Notes: generated by a model from the letters alone, not told the origin. Shown: positions 22,437-35,326, numbered from the stretch's first letter. The stretch: DNA of 64,000 bases from Syngnathus acus (GCF_901709675.1 NC_051098.1:15805464-15869463); one strand, 5' to 3'. Numbers and translations: made by a program.

Positions 22437-24462
22437 TTAAAAAGGTTTCTCGCCAATGTGGATTCTTGTATGCCTGTTTAAACTTCCCTTCCGAGAGAAC
22501 TTTTGCCCACAAACTGAGCATGAAAAAGGTTGCTCGCCAGTGTGGGTTCTTGTGTGCCTATTTAAATGCCCCCACGTGTGGAATTTTTGGCCACAAACTG
22601 AGCATGAAAAAGGTTTCTCACCAGTGTGGATTCTTGTGTGCACATTTAAATGTCCCCTCCGAGAGAACTTTTGGCCACAAACTGAGCATGAGAAAGGTTT
22701 CTCGCCAGTGTGGGTTAATGTGTGCGAATTTAAATGTCCCCTCCGAGAGAACATTTGGCCACAAACCGAGCATGAAAAAGGTTTCTCGCCAGTGTGGATT
22801 CTTGTGTGCATCTTTAAAGATCCCCTCTGAGAGAATTTTTGGCCACAAACTGAGCATGAAAAAGGTTTCTCACCAGTGTGGGTTAATGTGTGGGAATTTA
22901 AAGTGACCCTCACAGAGAATTTTTGGCCACAAACTGAGCATGAAAAAGGTTTCTCGCCAGTGTGGATTCTTGTGTGCGTATTTAAATGCCCCCCCGTGTG
23001 GAATCTTTGGCCACAAACTGAGCATGAAAAAGGTTTCTCGCCAGTGTGGATTCTTGTGTGCATTGTTAAATAACCCCTCCGAGAGAACTTTTGCCCACAA
23101 ACTGAGCATGTAAAAGTTTTCTCAACATTGTGGATTCTTGTGTGCGAATTTAAATGTCCCCACTGAGAGAACTTTTGGCCACAAACTGAGCATGAAAAAG
23201 GTTTCTCGCCAGTGTGGATTCTTGTGTGCACATTTAAACTTGCCATCCGAGAGAACTTTTGGCCACAAACTGAGCATGAAAAAGGTTTCTCGCCAGTGTG
23301 GATTCTTGTGTGCATATTTAAACTGTTCCTGTGAGAGAACTTTTGCCCACAAACTGAGCATGAAAAAGGTTTCTCGCCAGTGTGGATTCTTGTGTGCACA
23401 TTTAAACCAACCCGCTGAGAGAACGTTTGGCCACAAACTGAGCATGAAAAAGGTTTCTCACCAGTGTGGATTCTTGTGTGCCTATTTAAAAGCCCCCTCG
23501 TGAGGAATTTTTTGCCACAAACTGAGCATGAGAAAGGTTTCTCGCCAGTGTGGATTCTTGTGTGCACATTTAAACCTGCCCGCTGAGAGAACTTTTGGCC
23601 ACAGACTGAGCATGAAAAAGGTTTCTCGCCAGTGTGGATTCTTGTGTGCATATTTAAATTTGCCCTGTGAGAGAACTTTTGGCCACAATCTGAACAGGAA
23701 AAGTTTTTCTTTCTTGTGTGCATTCTCATGTGTTGTTTCAAACTACTGCTACGAGCAAAAAAAATTCCACAGTGAGAACATTGCCTGTGTTTGTTTTGAG
23801 AGTCATCATCATCAGCAGCAGGAACATGTGACAACACGTCATCACTATCTGATGGTGGAGCTGCTCGTGATCCCCCACAGTGGTCTCCATCACCTTCTCT
23901 GGTCCTATGTGGACTTGAGCTGCAGCTTGGAGGCTCCGTTCCTTTGCTCACCTCATGTTGAGCCTCATCTAAACCAGTCAATGGCATCTCGCAGGTATCT
24001 TCCTCCTCCTTTTTGATGTCGTCCTCTTTCTGACAAGGTCGCTCCGGCTCTTCCTCCTCTTTTATAGTGCAAAGAAACTTCTGCTCCATTTGTTCATTGA
24101 AGTGGTGGACCTCTTTGCCCACATCTTCCTCTTTAATGCGAGTGCGGTCCGGCTCATCCTGCTTAGGACGAATAGCTTCACTGATGTCTGCAAAACAGGA
24201 CAAACACATATTAACAATGAAAGTTACAGTTGAAGAGAAACTGGCAAAAGAACGATACAGGGGCTTTTTCAATCAGCATATCACGCATGATTTCGATAGA
24301 ATTCTACTCAAAATAAACACTGGAAGAGGATTCATAATAGAGACTAGACGTGTACTAACCTGCTCTGCGCAACACAACATAAGGCTGCAGCCAAAGATGT
24401 TCCAGTCGTCGACGACTGCGGTCCTTTTCCTTCACGTACTTTGCTGTGGTCCTTGCAGACAT
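22437..24462 (-). CDS. C2H2 zinc-finger gene C, 16 fingers
   Basis: Start exon 24462-24360 ([15 protein letters not shown]...) joins 24187-22437, giving 617 residues. The acidic region is shortened by small in-frame deletions (the GEDSC and VLVKR segments seen in the others are missing). Unlike A, B and D it keeps the ancestral front of the array: finger 1 ([17 protein letters not shown]) and a CSDCGQ finger after a KKNF linker. Contact residues (-1,2,3,6) are RSSQ, HANM, QAGV, TGLR, QVGV, HNSM, RASV, QGHS, RGYM, TGHT, VVTS, QGSM, RGHS, RGHV, TGHR, RGSR. One linker is altered (HNVEKTF). All 16 fingers keep their ligands and the contacts are the most varied in the cluster. Confidence 0.88.
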
Positions 24463-24759
24463 TTTCCCACTGCAATCACAAAACTGGTTCAACGATATTT
24501 GGCTAACAAAAGTGTCTTTTGGACAGCGGCAAGCGAGCGATTTGTTGAAGTGATTGAAATATAGGTTATCCCGTATTTACGCAATAATATTTTGTGTTTG
24601 GCAAGAAAATAAACTTTGCAAAAGACCGGTGAGTCGCTCGCATTGTTCTACAACGCCTATGTACCTAGGAATTCCTAACAAAATGAAAATAGCAGGCGCA
24701 AATCATGGTCAGGTTAGACAAACTTATATCATTTTTCATGTTCATATATGATGAACTCA

Positions 24760-24968
24760 CACCACTCATAGAGTTTCAGAGGCATTACTGTGCAATAACA
24801 TCCTGCTCTTCACACCTTTTGAATTTGTCTACACTGTTTTTGCCATTATTCACATGTCCTGAGTGTTGTTAGTCACCTATATGTTGAACAGAGTGTGTGT
24901 TTTACCGAAGTCAAATTCCTTGTTTGGCACGCTCAAACATGGCGAATAAAAACTCTTGAATCTTGAAT
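24760..24968 (+). mobile_element. LINE 3' end in intron 1 of unit C
   Basis: A plus-strand segment ends in GCGAATAAAAACTCTTGAAT followed by CTTGAATC, a typical poly(A)-poor LINE tail. The upstream part includes CAAATTCCTTGTTTGGCACG. A reverse-complement scrap of the same tail (TTCAAGAATTTTATTGGCCA) sits further along intron 1 in every unit, for example at 19132. Confidence 0.55.
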
Positions 24969-25278
24969 CGATCTTTATTGTCATTGTCACATGTACAACA
25001 ACATTTATATAAACATGACTGCTCAATCAGCACACGGAGCTGTGTAACCTTCCAATACAGATAGATACCAAATGGTCAGGTGACCACACCAAGTAGAAAT
25101 TTGCCTTATAAGGACATCCTTTTGCTTTCCCGCCTATAGAGGCTTTGCAGTCACGTGGTTTTATCACGTGATTTTGTGTTATGCCGCCATCTTGGCGGTC
25201 AACTCGTCAGCTCGTTCCTACGTGTTTGTATGGATTGTCTGATTTCTGCGCTACGTTTTCACCGATTTCTTCCGAATT

Positions 25279-25497
25279 ATGGCTGATTTGCTATCCAACG
25301 AAGTTAGGCATTTGGATGAAGACTCCAAGAAACGTTACAGAGAGAAGTTGAACCTTGTTGGCACAACGGATCCGTACCTTTTACCGAGAAGCATGCTAAA
25401 ATCGCCCGAGCATTTTGCAACAGCCGACCTGCCTGAACGCTCATATCCAGATATTTATAATTACCTCGTCGATTTGTTTTGTAATGGCATTTCATAA
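25279..25497 (+). pseudogene. Transposon-borne N-terminal exon, probable YqaJ-type protein
   Basis: A 72-residue frame starting MADLLSNEVRHLDEDSKKRY. I recall similar starts from fish proteins annotated as YqaJ recombinase-domain, encoded by transposons. The nuclease domain itself is not present. It is repeated at 47818-48036 with two substitutions (K to N, Y to H), so both frames stayed open since they split. Confidence 0.5.
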
Positions 25498-26084
25498 CTT
25501 GACATATTAAAAAACTGAATAGAGTGAAATCATTCAGATACTGTACCTGTCTGTTCAAGTTGCTACCATTTTTATTTTTTGTTTATTTTTGCATGATGCC
25601 ACATCTGATTGGCTTGAAAACTTAACCAATAAAAATTTTAACCTTGTGCCAATGGCTTGAAAACTTTACCAATGTAGATTTTACCTTGTGCCAAATGAAG
25701 TAACAAAAACCCTCTTGTTAAAAAATGCTACATTAAAAAATAATTGTTTCACAAGGTTCATAATAATTTTTTGGGAAATTTTCTAATGCATTCACTCGAG
25801 AATTAATTGTTCAATTCCAATATGAAGTTCAATATTTACATTGATAACGTTTTCAAGCCAATCAGATGAAGCATCATGAAAAAATAAACACAAAATAAAA
25901 ACGGGGGGGGGTGAACTGAAGAAATCATCCCATTCCCTGCCTTGCTGCTCTTGCTGCCTTTCTAAAAATGCACCCAGCATTTTCAACAATCATATTTGTA
26001 TCATCCCATATTGTATTATTTCACATTTTGTGAAACAAATCAGGGGTGAATAGTTTGTTTACATACCTGATATGAAGTCCTCAT

Positions 26085-26255
26085 TGCATATCCTTGTGTA
26101 AATCGTAGGTTTCCATCGTTCACGACGAATATCCGCGATCCATTTATCACGTTTTTTTCATGTTCGCCGGAAATCTATAGAAGCTAAGATTTGGTTTATC
26201 GCCTCGTCTATTGCTACATCCAACAGCACAGCAGGTATCCGGCATTTTTAAGCTC
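26085..26255 (-). pseudogene. THAP-domain exon with frameshift, copy 1
   Basis: Counterpart of the THAP frame at 48393-48668. A T-run of seven near 26152 replaces the six Ts of the other copy, shifting the frame in the middle of the domain. The splice donor (GTATGT, seen as ACATACC) is preserved. Remnant of an autonomous transposon gene. Confidence 0.6.
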
Positions 26256-26968
26256 AAATAGCAGCAGATATAACAAGAAAGCGTGTGTCAGTCGTAGACC
26301 GGCACTGAAAAGTTGACCGCCAAGATGGCCGCCAAGCTAATGTGGGTAGCTTGATGACGTCAGCTGCAAAGCCTCTATTCCGGACAGTACAAAACCTTCT
26401 CACCTGGAAGGTGGGGGTTGTTGTTTGGTCTGCTCGATTGCCACGTGTACTGACCGCCATTATACAACCCAATAAATCTTTGGTTTTCTTTCTCAACGAC
26501 GGACATCTCAAACAACACGCAATAGTCGTCAACTTCGACTTGTTTTGTTTACAACGTGAACTTAAAGCGACCCAATACACACATAACCGCATTTCATGTA
26601 GATCGGACCTGTTTTAGCAAACGTGATTACGCGTTATCATCTGGTAGATTACGCGTTATCATCTGGTAGAGTGCATGATTCAAGAATTTTATTGCCCATG
26701 TTCGAGCCTGCCTGCAACCATCACTGCTAATCCTCGACTTTGACTATTTCCACAGTACAGTATTACTCTTAGTCCAGGCAAGAACCAGCATGTGATGATG
26801 GCTCATTTGAGATCCAACATTCGTCGAGGATAATCAAGCTAAATAGCATAAAGTTAGCACTGTGCTAGCTACCACGCTAATGAAAGCGTCCCGCACTTCT
26901 GTACAGCAACCAAGCAGTACTACAAATAACGTTGCATATGATCACTTAGGTCCATCGTCGCAACTTAC

Positions 26969-27122
26969 CTCTTTCGTCGTTGCGGTTGTCGTGTAGCTAA
27001 TGTTACTGATCCACCACATACGTAGCGTGTTTATCGGATGCAGCCGAATGGAAGGCGACGCGCTTCTGTTTGAGGATTTCAACCACGCGCGGTTTTGTTG
27101 TAGTCGCTTTACTTCCTGTTAC
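26969..27122 (-). promoter_or_regulatory. Leader exon and promoter of zinc-finger gene C
   Basis: Copy of the unit A block, with the donor GTAAGTTG ending the exon at 26969. Because of the two insertions, intron 1 is about 2.5 kb here against about 1 kb in A, B, D, E and F. Confidence 0.55.
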
Positions 27123-28655
27123 GTAATGATGATGTCATTTGAGTGAGGTCCCGGACGCCCTCTAGCGGAAGACACTGGGACGTTTTTATGTTGTTGACCA
27201 GCAAAGTTGGAGGCGAATTGCACTCACGTAATTGGCTGTATTTTGCAAATATACGGCCCAATCATACCTGCAAACCGACCAGGTGACAAGCAAAGATTGG
27301 CCACTCTGATTGGTTAGATGATTTGTAAATTGTTACCCTGAATGCAACAGTTTTACAATAATGTTTTTATTGCACTGCCGTTGTCAAGAAAAGCTCAAGA
27401 GAAGCAAATGCACGATATTGGCAAAAGTACGTTCTTCAAAAATGATTTTAATGTCTTCAAAATAATTCAAATGATCTTGCACAGTTAAATATCAAAGTAT
27501 TAAATGTTCGAAATGTCCCCCTTCAACATTGCAACGTCACACAAACTTAAGAGCTCAACTCTGTAGTAATACTATCAAGTCAGGGTTGGTTGGGTTTTAA
27601 GGTTGGGTCTGAAACCAGGAAGGAGGTGGTTAGGGTTTGTAGTTTGGGTTGTGGTTTTATGAAAGGGCTGATGTTTCAAATGAGGGTTTCAGGAGTATTG
27701 TAGACGTAATAGTAATAAATTAGATTCATATGACGCCCCTGCTCCTTTAAAATGCACCTTTTGGTAAATATATTTCGTTTCTACCGCTAATAGTGGCACT
27801 TGTCTTTGTCCTTGTCTGTTATTTATCCTTTTTAAAATGTGTCACTTGTATTCTTGCATTCTTGTACGCTGCTGTGACAAGTAAATTTCCCCGCTGTGGG
27901 ATAAATTAAGTTCTATCATCATCATCATCAACTGACAGAAGATTAATAGTCTTAAATAGGACCCTATAATTTAAAAATAATTTCATACAAATACAATTAG
28001 GTTGAGACGTCAATACTGTGAAGTAAACAACTCTTTAATGAAATGTCTTAATACATCTCAAGTACATTTTAACATGTTATTAGTAAGGTAAAGTAACAAA
28101 AACAACTGTTGAAGAAAAATAGGGGATATCCAACACTATTTCATTTTATTGATCCACATCATCATCATCATCGGTTTAAAGTCCGCTTTCCAGGCATGAA
28201 CATGAAACGCTGAACAAAACAAAATCCTGAACCAACACTAATAAGTACCAAACAACTTGCCCTAAATATGAACACACAACTAAAACCAAAATAAACTTCA
28301 AGTATCATGAAACATACAAAACTATTATCATCCCGAGGCCGGTTAACTTCATTTTCAAATTCATCGGTAAAACTAAAATGAATTGAACTTCTCACTGTCG
28401 TAAAGGAAAGGAGTTCAGCATCTCAATCAAAAGGTGCATACTAGAATAGAACAATCATTGGTGCATAAACTCATAAAGTCTGCTCAAATAGAAGGTGAGA
28501 ACTTCATGGATCATTGCTCATCTTTCCAAAACACTCAGAATTCTTAATAGAGACTCTTTGGCAACTGACTGAGCAGGCAACAGGTTTCTCTCCAGTGTGG
28601 GCTCCTGTGTGCCTGATTAAGCTTACCCTGAGAGACTGTTTGGCCGAACTGAGCA

Positions 28656-30937
28656 TTAAAAAGGTTTCTCGCCAGTGTGGATTCTTGTGTGCGTGTTTAA
28701 ATGTCCCCTCCGAGACAATTTTTGGCCACAAATTGAGCTTGATAAAGGTTTCTCACCAGTGTGGATTCTTGTGTGCCTATTTAAACTTACCCTATGAGAG
28801 AATTTTTGGCCACAAACTGAGCATGAAAAAGGTTTCTCGCCAGTGTGGATTCTTGTGTGCTTTTTTAAACTTCCCCTCTCAGAGAATTTTTGGCCACAAA
28901 CTGAGCATGAAAAAGGTTTCTCGCCAGTGTGGATTCTTGTGTGCATATTTAAATGCCCCCCCGTGTGGAATTTTTGGCCACAAACTGAGCATGAAAAAGG
29001 TTTCTCGCCAGTGTGGATTCTTGTGTGCATTGTTAAATGTCCCCTCTGAGAGAACATTTGGCCACAAACTGAGCATGAAAAAGGTTTCTCACCAGTGTGG
29101 ATTCTTGCGTGCATATTTAAACTTCCCTTCCAAGAGAACTTTTGCCCACAAACTGAGCATGAAAAAGGTTTCTCGCCAGTGTGGATTCTTGTGTGCTTTT
29201 TTAAACTTCCCCTCTCAGAGAATTTTTGGCCACAAACTGAGCATGAAAAAGGTTTCTCGCCAGTGTGGATTCTTGTGTGCATTGTTAAATGTCCACTCTG
29301 AGAGAATCTTTGGCCACAAACTGAGCATGAAAAAGGTTTCTCGCCAGTGTGGATTCTTGTGTGCATTGTTAAATGTCCCCTCTGAGAGAACATTTGGCCA
29401 CAAACTGAGCATGAAAAGGGTTTCTCGCCAGTGTGGATTCTTGTGTGCATATTTAAATGCCCCCCCGTGTGGAATTTTTGGCCACAAACTGAGCATGAAA
29501 AAGGTTTCTCGCCAGTGTGGATTCTTGTGTGCATTGTTAAAGATCCACTCTGAGAGAATCTTTGGCCACAAACAGAGCATGAAAAAGGTTTCTCACCCGT
29601 GTGGATTCTTGCGTGCATATTTAAACTTCCCCTCTGAGAGAACTTTTGGCCACAAACTGAGCATGAAAAAGGTTTCTCACCAGTGTGGATTCTTGTGTGC
29701 ATTGTTAAAGATCCACTCTGAGAGAATCTTTGGCCACAAACTGAGCATGAAAAAGGTTTCTCGTCAGTGTGGATTCTTGTGTGCTTTTTTAAACTTCCCC
29801 TCTCAGAGAATTTTTGGCCACAAACTGAGCATGAAAAAGGTTTCTCGCCAGTGTGGATTCTTGTGTGCATTGTTAAAGATCCACTCTGAGAGAATCTTTG
29901 GCCACAAACTGAGCATGAAAAAGGTTTCTCACCAGTGTGGATTCTTGCGTGCATATTTAAACTTCCCTTCCAAGAGAACTTTTGCCCACAAACTGAGCAT
30001 GAAAAAGGTTTCTCGCCAGTGTGGATTCTTGTGTGCTTTTTTAAACTTCCCCTCTCAGAGAATTTTTGGCCACAAACTGAGCATGAAAAAGGTTTCTCGC
30101 CAGCGTGGATTCTTGTGTGCATATTTAAACTTCCCCTCAGAGAGAATTTCTGGCCACAAACGGAGCATGAAAAAGGTTTCTCGCCAGTGTGGATTCTTGT
30201 GTGCATTGTTAAATGTCCCCTCTGAGAGAACATTTGGCCACAAACTGAGCATGAAAAAGGTTTCTCGCCAGTGTCATCATCATCATCAGCATCAGGAACA
30301 TGTGACAACACGTCATCACTATCTGATGGTGGAGCTGCTCGTGATGCCCCACAGTGGTCTCCATCACTTTCTCTGGTCATATGTGGACTTGAGCTGCAGC
30401 TTGGAGGCTCCGCCCCTTTGCTCACCTCATGTTGAGCCTCATCTAAACGCTTCACAAGTACACCAGTCAATGGCATCTCGTAGGGATCTTCCTCCTCCTT
30501 TTTGATGTTGCAGGAGTCCTCTCCGTCCTCTTTCTGACAAGGCCGCTCCGGCTCTTCCTCCTCTCTTATAGAGCAAAGAAACGTCTGCTCCATTTGTTCA
30601 TTGAAGTGGTGGACCTCTTTGCCCACATGTTCCTCTTTAATGCGAGTGCGGTCTGGCTCCTCCTGCTTAGGACGAATAGCTTCACTGATGTCTGCAAAAC
30701 AGGACAAACATATATTAACAATGAAAGTTACAGTTGAAGAGAAACTGGCAGAAAAACGATACAGGGGCTTTTTCAATTAGCATATCACACATGATTTCGA
30801 TAGAATTCATAATAGAAACTAGACGTGTACTAACCTGCTCTGCGCAACACAACATAAGGCTGCAGCCAAAGATGTTCCGGTCGTCGACGACTGCGGTCCT
30901 TTTCCTTCACGTACTTTGCTGTGGTCCTTGCAAACAT
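28656..30937 (-). CDS. C2H2 zinc-finger gene D, 19 fingers, close paralogue of A
   Basis: Start exon 30937-30835 joins 30691-28656, giving 712 residues. The acidic region differs from A at several residues (EEHVGKE, SIREEEE, NIKKEEEDPYE). Contact residues (-1,2,3,6) are QGHM, LGSM, EGSK, WGSM, QGSM, EGSK, QGSM, QGSM, QGSM, TGHM, QGHM, QGHM, EGSK, WGSM, QGHM, TGHM, EGSK, HVSR, RGHT. The first eight match gene A exactly, including the odd linkers HAGEKPF and HTDEKPF. The last finger has lost its first cysteine, as in A. Fingers 12-14 look re-copied, so the array has been reshuffled since the A/D split. Confidence 0.88.
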
Positions 30938-31918
30938 TTTCCCACTGCAATCACAACACTGGTTCAACGATATTTGGCTAACAAAAGTGTCTTTTGGACA
31001 GCGGCAAGCGAGCTATTTGTTGAAGTCATTGACAGGCGCGAATCATGGTCAGGTTAGACAAACTTATATCATTTTTCATGTTCATATATGTGTAAATCTT
31101 CTTATTTCATATAGAATCGATCTTTATTGTCATTGTCACATGTACAACGACATTTATATAAATATGACTGCTCAATCAGCACACAGAGCTGCGTAACCTT
31201 CCAATACAGATAGATACCAAATGGTCAGGTGACCACACCAAGTAGTCAGAAATTTGCCTTATAAGGACATCCTTTTGCTTTCCCGCCTTTTCCGGACAGT
31301 ACAAAACCTGGAAGGTGGGGGTTGTTGTTTGGTCTGCTGGATTGCCACGTGTACTGACCGCCATTAAACAACCCAATAAATCTTTGGTTTTCTTTCTCAA
31401 CGACGGACATCTCAAACAACACGCAATAGGCGTCAACTTCGACTTGTTTTGTTTACAACGTGAAATTAAAGCGACCCAATACACCGACAACCGCATTTCA
31501 TGTAGCTCGGACCTGTTTTAGCAAACGTGATTACGCGTTATCATCTGGTAGATTACGCGTTATCATCTGGGAGAGTGCATGATTCAAGAATTTTATTGCC
31601 CATGTTTGAGCGTGCCAAATTTGACTTCGGTACGAAGGCATTGAGATTGAAAATCGGGAGCATGCCTGCCTGCAACCGTCACTGCTAATCCTCGACTTTG
31701 ACTATTTCCACAGTACAGTATTACTCTTGGTCCAGGCAAGAACCAGCATGTGATGATGGCTCATTTGAGATCCAACATTCGTCGAGGATAATCAAGCTGA
31801 ATAGCATAAAGTTAGCACTGTGCTAGCTACCACGCTAATGAAAGCGACCCGCACTTCTGTACAGCAACCAAGCAGTACTACAAATAACGTTGCATATGAT
31901 CACTTAGTCGCAACTTAC

Positions 31919-32071
31919 CTCTTTCGTCGTTGCGGTTGTCGTGTAGCTAATGTTACTGATCCACCGCATACGTTGCGTGTTTATCGGATGCAGCCGAATG
32001 GAAGGCGACGCGCTTCTGTTTGAGGATTTCAACCACGCGCGGTTTTGTTGTAGTCGCTTTACTTCCTGTTA
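31919..32071 (-). promoter_or_regulatory. Leader exon and promoter of zinc-finger gene D
   Basis: Copy of the unit A block with the same donor and ETS-type site. A GTGACGTCC variant replaces GTGAGGTCC just upstream (32094). Confidence 0.55.
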
Positions 32072-33463
32072 CGTAATGATGATGTCATTTGAGTGACGTC
32101 CCGGACGCCCTCTAGCGGAAGACACTGGGACGTTTTTATGTTGTTGACCAGCAAAGTTGGAGGCGAATTACACTCACGTAATTGGCTGTACTTTGCAAAT
32201 ATACGGCCCACTCGTACCTGCAAACCTACCAGGTGACAAGCAAAGATTGTCCACTCTGATTGGTTAGATGATTTGTAAATTGTTACCCTGAATGCAACAG
32301 TTTTAGGAGAATGTTTTTATTGCACTGCCGTTGCCAAGAAAAGCTAAAGAGAAGCAAATGCACGATATTGGCAAAAGTACGTTCTTCAAAAATGATTTTA
32401 ATGTCTTCAAAATAATTCAAATGATCTAGCACAGTTAAATATCAAAGTATTAAATGTTCGAAATGTTTTATGAAAGGGCTGATGTTTCAAATGAGGGTTT
32501 CAAGAGTATTGTAGACGTAATAGTAATAAATTAGATTCATATAACGCCTCTGCTCCTTTAAAATGCACCTTTTGGTAAATATATTTCGTTTCTACCACTA
32601 ATAGTGGCACTTGTCTTTGTCCTTGTCTGTTATTTATCCTTTTTATAATGTGGCACTTGTATTCTTGCATTCTTGTACGCTGCTGTGACAAGTAAATTTC
32701 CCCGCTGTGGGATAAATAAAGTTCTATCATCATCATCAAATGACAGAAGATTAATAGTCTTAATTAGGATCCTATAATTTAAAAATAATTTCATACAAAT
32801 ACAATTAGGTTGAGACGTCAATACTGTGAAGTAAACAACTCTTTAATGAAATGTCTTAGTACATCTCAAGTACATTTTAACATGTTATTAGTAAGGTAAA
32901 GTAACAAAAAAAACTGTTGAAGAAAAATGGGGGATATCCAACACTATATCATTTTATTGATACACATCATCATCATCATCGGTTTAAAGTCCGCTTTCCA
33001 GGCATGAACATGAAAAGCTGAACAAAACAAAATCCTGAACCAACACTAATAAGAACCAAGCTACTTGCCCTAAATATGAACACACAACTAAAACCAAAAT
33101 AAACTTCAAGTATCATGAAACATACAAAACTATTATCATCCCGAGGCCGGTTAACTTCATTTTCAAATTCATCGGTAAAACTAAAATGAATTGAACTTCT
33201 CACTGTCGTAAAGGAAAGGAGTTCAGCATCTCAATCAAAAGGTGCATACTAGAATAGAACGATCATTGGTGCATAAACTCATAAAGTCTGCTCAAATAGA
33301 AGGTGAGAACTTCATGGATCATTGCTCATCTCTCCAAAACACTCAGAATTCTTAATAGAGACTCTTTGGCAACTGACTGAGCAGGCAACAGGTTTCTCTC
33401 CAGTGTGGGCTCCTGTGTGCCTGATTAAGCTTACCCTGAGAGACTGTTTGGCCGAACTGAGCA

Positions 33464-35326
33464 TTAAAAAGGTTTCTCGCCAGTGTGGATTCTTGTGTGC
33501 GTGTTTAAATGTCCCCTCCGAGACAATTTTTGGCCACAAATTGAGCTTGATAAAGGTTTCTCACCAGTGTGGATTCTTGTGTGCCTATTTAAACTTACCC
33601 TATGAGAGAATTTTTGGCCACAAACTGAGCATGAAAAAGGTTTCTCGCCAGTGTGGATTCTTGTGTGCTTTTTTAAATTTCCCCTCTCAGAGAACTTTTG
33701 GCCACAAACTGAGCATGAAAAAGGTTTCTCGCCAGTGTGGATTCTTGTGTGCTTTTTTAAACTTCCCCTCTCAGAGAATTTTTGGCCACAAACTGAGCAT
33801 GAAAAAGGTTTCTCGCCAGTGTGGATTCTTGTGTGCATTGTTAAAGATCCACTATGAGAGAATCTTTGGCCACAAACTGAGCATGAAAAAGGTTTCTCGC
33901 CAGTGTGGATTCTTGTGTGCATTGTTAAATGTCCCTTCCGAGAGAATATTTGGCCACAAACTGAGCATGAAAAAGGTTTCTCGCCAGTGTGGATTCTTGT
34001 GTGCATATTTAAACTTCCCATTCGAGAGAACTTTTGCCCACAAACTGAGCATGAAAAAGGTTTCGCGCCAGTGTGGATTCTTGTGTGCCTATTTAAACTT
34101 ACCCTATGAGAGAATTTCTGGCCACAAACTGAGCATGAAAAAGGTTTCTCGCCAGTGTGGATTCTTGTGTGCACATTTAAATTGGCCCTCCGAGAGAACC
34201 TTTGGCCACAAACTGAGCATGAAAAAGGTTGCTCGCCAGTGTGGATTCTTGTGTGCCTATTTAAACTTACCCTATGAGAGAATTTTTGGCCACAAACTGA
34301 GCATGATAAAAGTTTCTCACCAGTGTGGATTCTTGTGTGCCTATTTAAACTTACCCTATGAGAGAATTTCTGGCCACAAACTGAGCATGAAAAAGGTTTC
34401 TCACCAGTGTGGATTCTTGTGTGCCTATTTAAATGCCCCCCCGTGAGGAATTTTTGGCCACAAACTGAGCATGAGAAAGGTTTCTCGCCAGTGTGGATTC
34501 TTGTGTGCATTGTTAAAGATCCACTCTGAGAGAATTTTTGGCCAGAATCTGAACAGGAAAAGTTTTTCTTTCTTCTGTGCATTTTCATGTGTTGTTTCAA
34601 ACTACTGCTATGAGCAAAAAAAATTCCACAGTGAGAACATTGCCTGTGTTTGTTTTGAGAGTCATCATCATCATCATCAGCAGGAACATGTGACAACACG
34701 TCATCACTATCTGATGGTGGAGCTGCTCGTGATGCCCCACAGTGGTCTCCATCACCTTCTCTGGTCATATGTGGACTTGAGCTGCAGCTTGGAGGCTCCG
34801 CCCCTTTGCTCACCGCATGTTGAGCCTCATCTAAACGCTTCACAAGTACACCAGTCAATGGCATCTCGCAGGTATCTTCCTCCTCCTTTTTGATGTCGCA
34901 GGAGTCCTCTCCGTCCTCTTTCTGACAAGGCCGCTCCGGCTCTTCCTCCTCTTTTTTAGTGCAAAGAAACTTCTGCTCCATTTGTTCATTGAAGTGGTGG
35001 ACCTCTTTGCCCACATCTTCCTCTTTAATGCGAGTGCGGTCTGGCTCCTCCTGCTTAGGACGAATAGCTTTACTGATGTCTGCAAAACAGGACAAACACA
35101 TATTAACAATGAAAGTTACAGTTGAAGAGAAACTGGCAAAAAAAACGATACAGGGGCTTTTTCAATCAGCATATCACACATGATTTCGATAGAATTCATA
35201 ATAGAAACTAGACGTGTACTAACCTGCTCTGCGCAACACAACATAAGGCTGCAGCCAAAGATGTTCCGGTCGTCGATGACTGCGGTCCATTTCCTTCACG
35301 TACTTTGCTGTGGTCCTTGCAAACAT
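33464..35326 (-). CDS. C2H2 zinc-finger gene E, 14 fingers
   Basis: Start exon 35326-35224 joins 35079-33464, giving 572 residues. It keeps the ancestral first finger ([17 protein letters not shown]). The second finger reads CSDSGQ, so its second zinc cysteine is replaced by serine, and the terminal finger (SSSICGQ) lacks its first cysteine. Contact residues are HSSQ, QGSM, TGHR, HVSR, HVSR, RANV, HVSR, RGSM, RGHM, HGSM, EGSK, EGNK, HVSR, RGHT. The HVSR finger is used four times, and linkers are altered in places (GEKLL, GEQPF, GAKPF). Same presumed nuclear DNA-binding role as its neighbours, with relaxed constraint at the array ends. Confidence 0.88.

Larger units (their letters stand above)
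25138..26376. mobile_element. ISL2EU-like DNA transposon, copy 1, in intron 1 of gene C
   Basis: A 1239-bp element with terminal inverted repeats AGAGGCTTTGCAG / CTGCAAAGCCTCT and a 2-bp AT duplication (25136-25137, 26377-26378). The unoccupied target CCGCCTATTCCGG is readable in unit F. It carries the first exon of a putative YqaJ-type protein on the plus strand and a THAP first exon on the minus strand, with everything between deleted. The AT duplication with THAP and YqaJ genes is how I remember the ISL2EU superfamily. Confidence 0.75.
21415..27762. repeat. Segmental duplication unit C of seven
   Basis: Same plan as A and B. Private or partly shared additions are a LINE tail at 21647-21772, a 150-bp segment after the start exon shared only with unit G, a LINE 3' end near 24760-24965, and an ISL2EU-like transposon at 25138-26376 inside intron 1. 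Confidence 0.8.
27763..32573. repeat. Segmental duplication unit D of seven
   Basis: No large private insertion. Its finger exon is nearly the same as that of unit A, although units B and C lie between. The upstream flank is shortened: GAAATG runs directly into TTTTATGAAAGG near 32464, a deletion also present in unit F near 41566. Confidence 0.8.
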
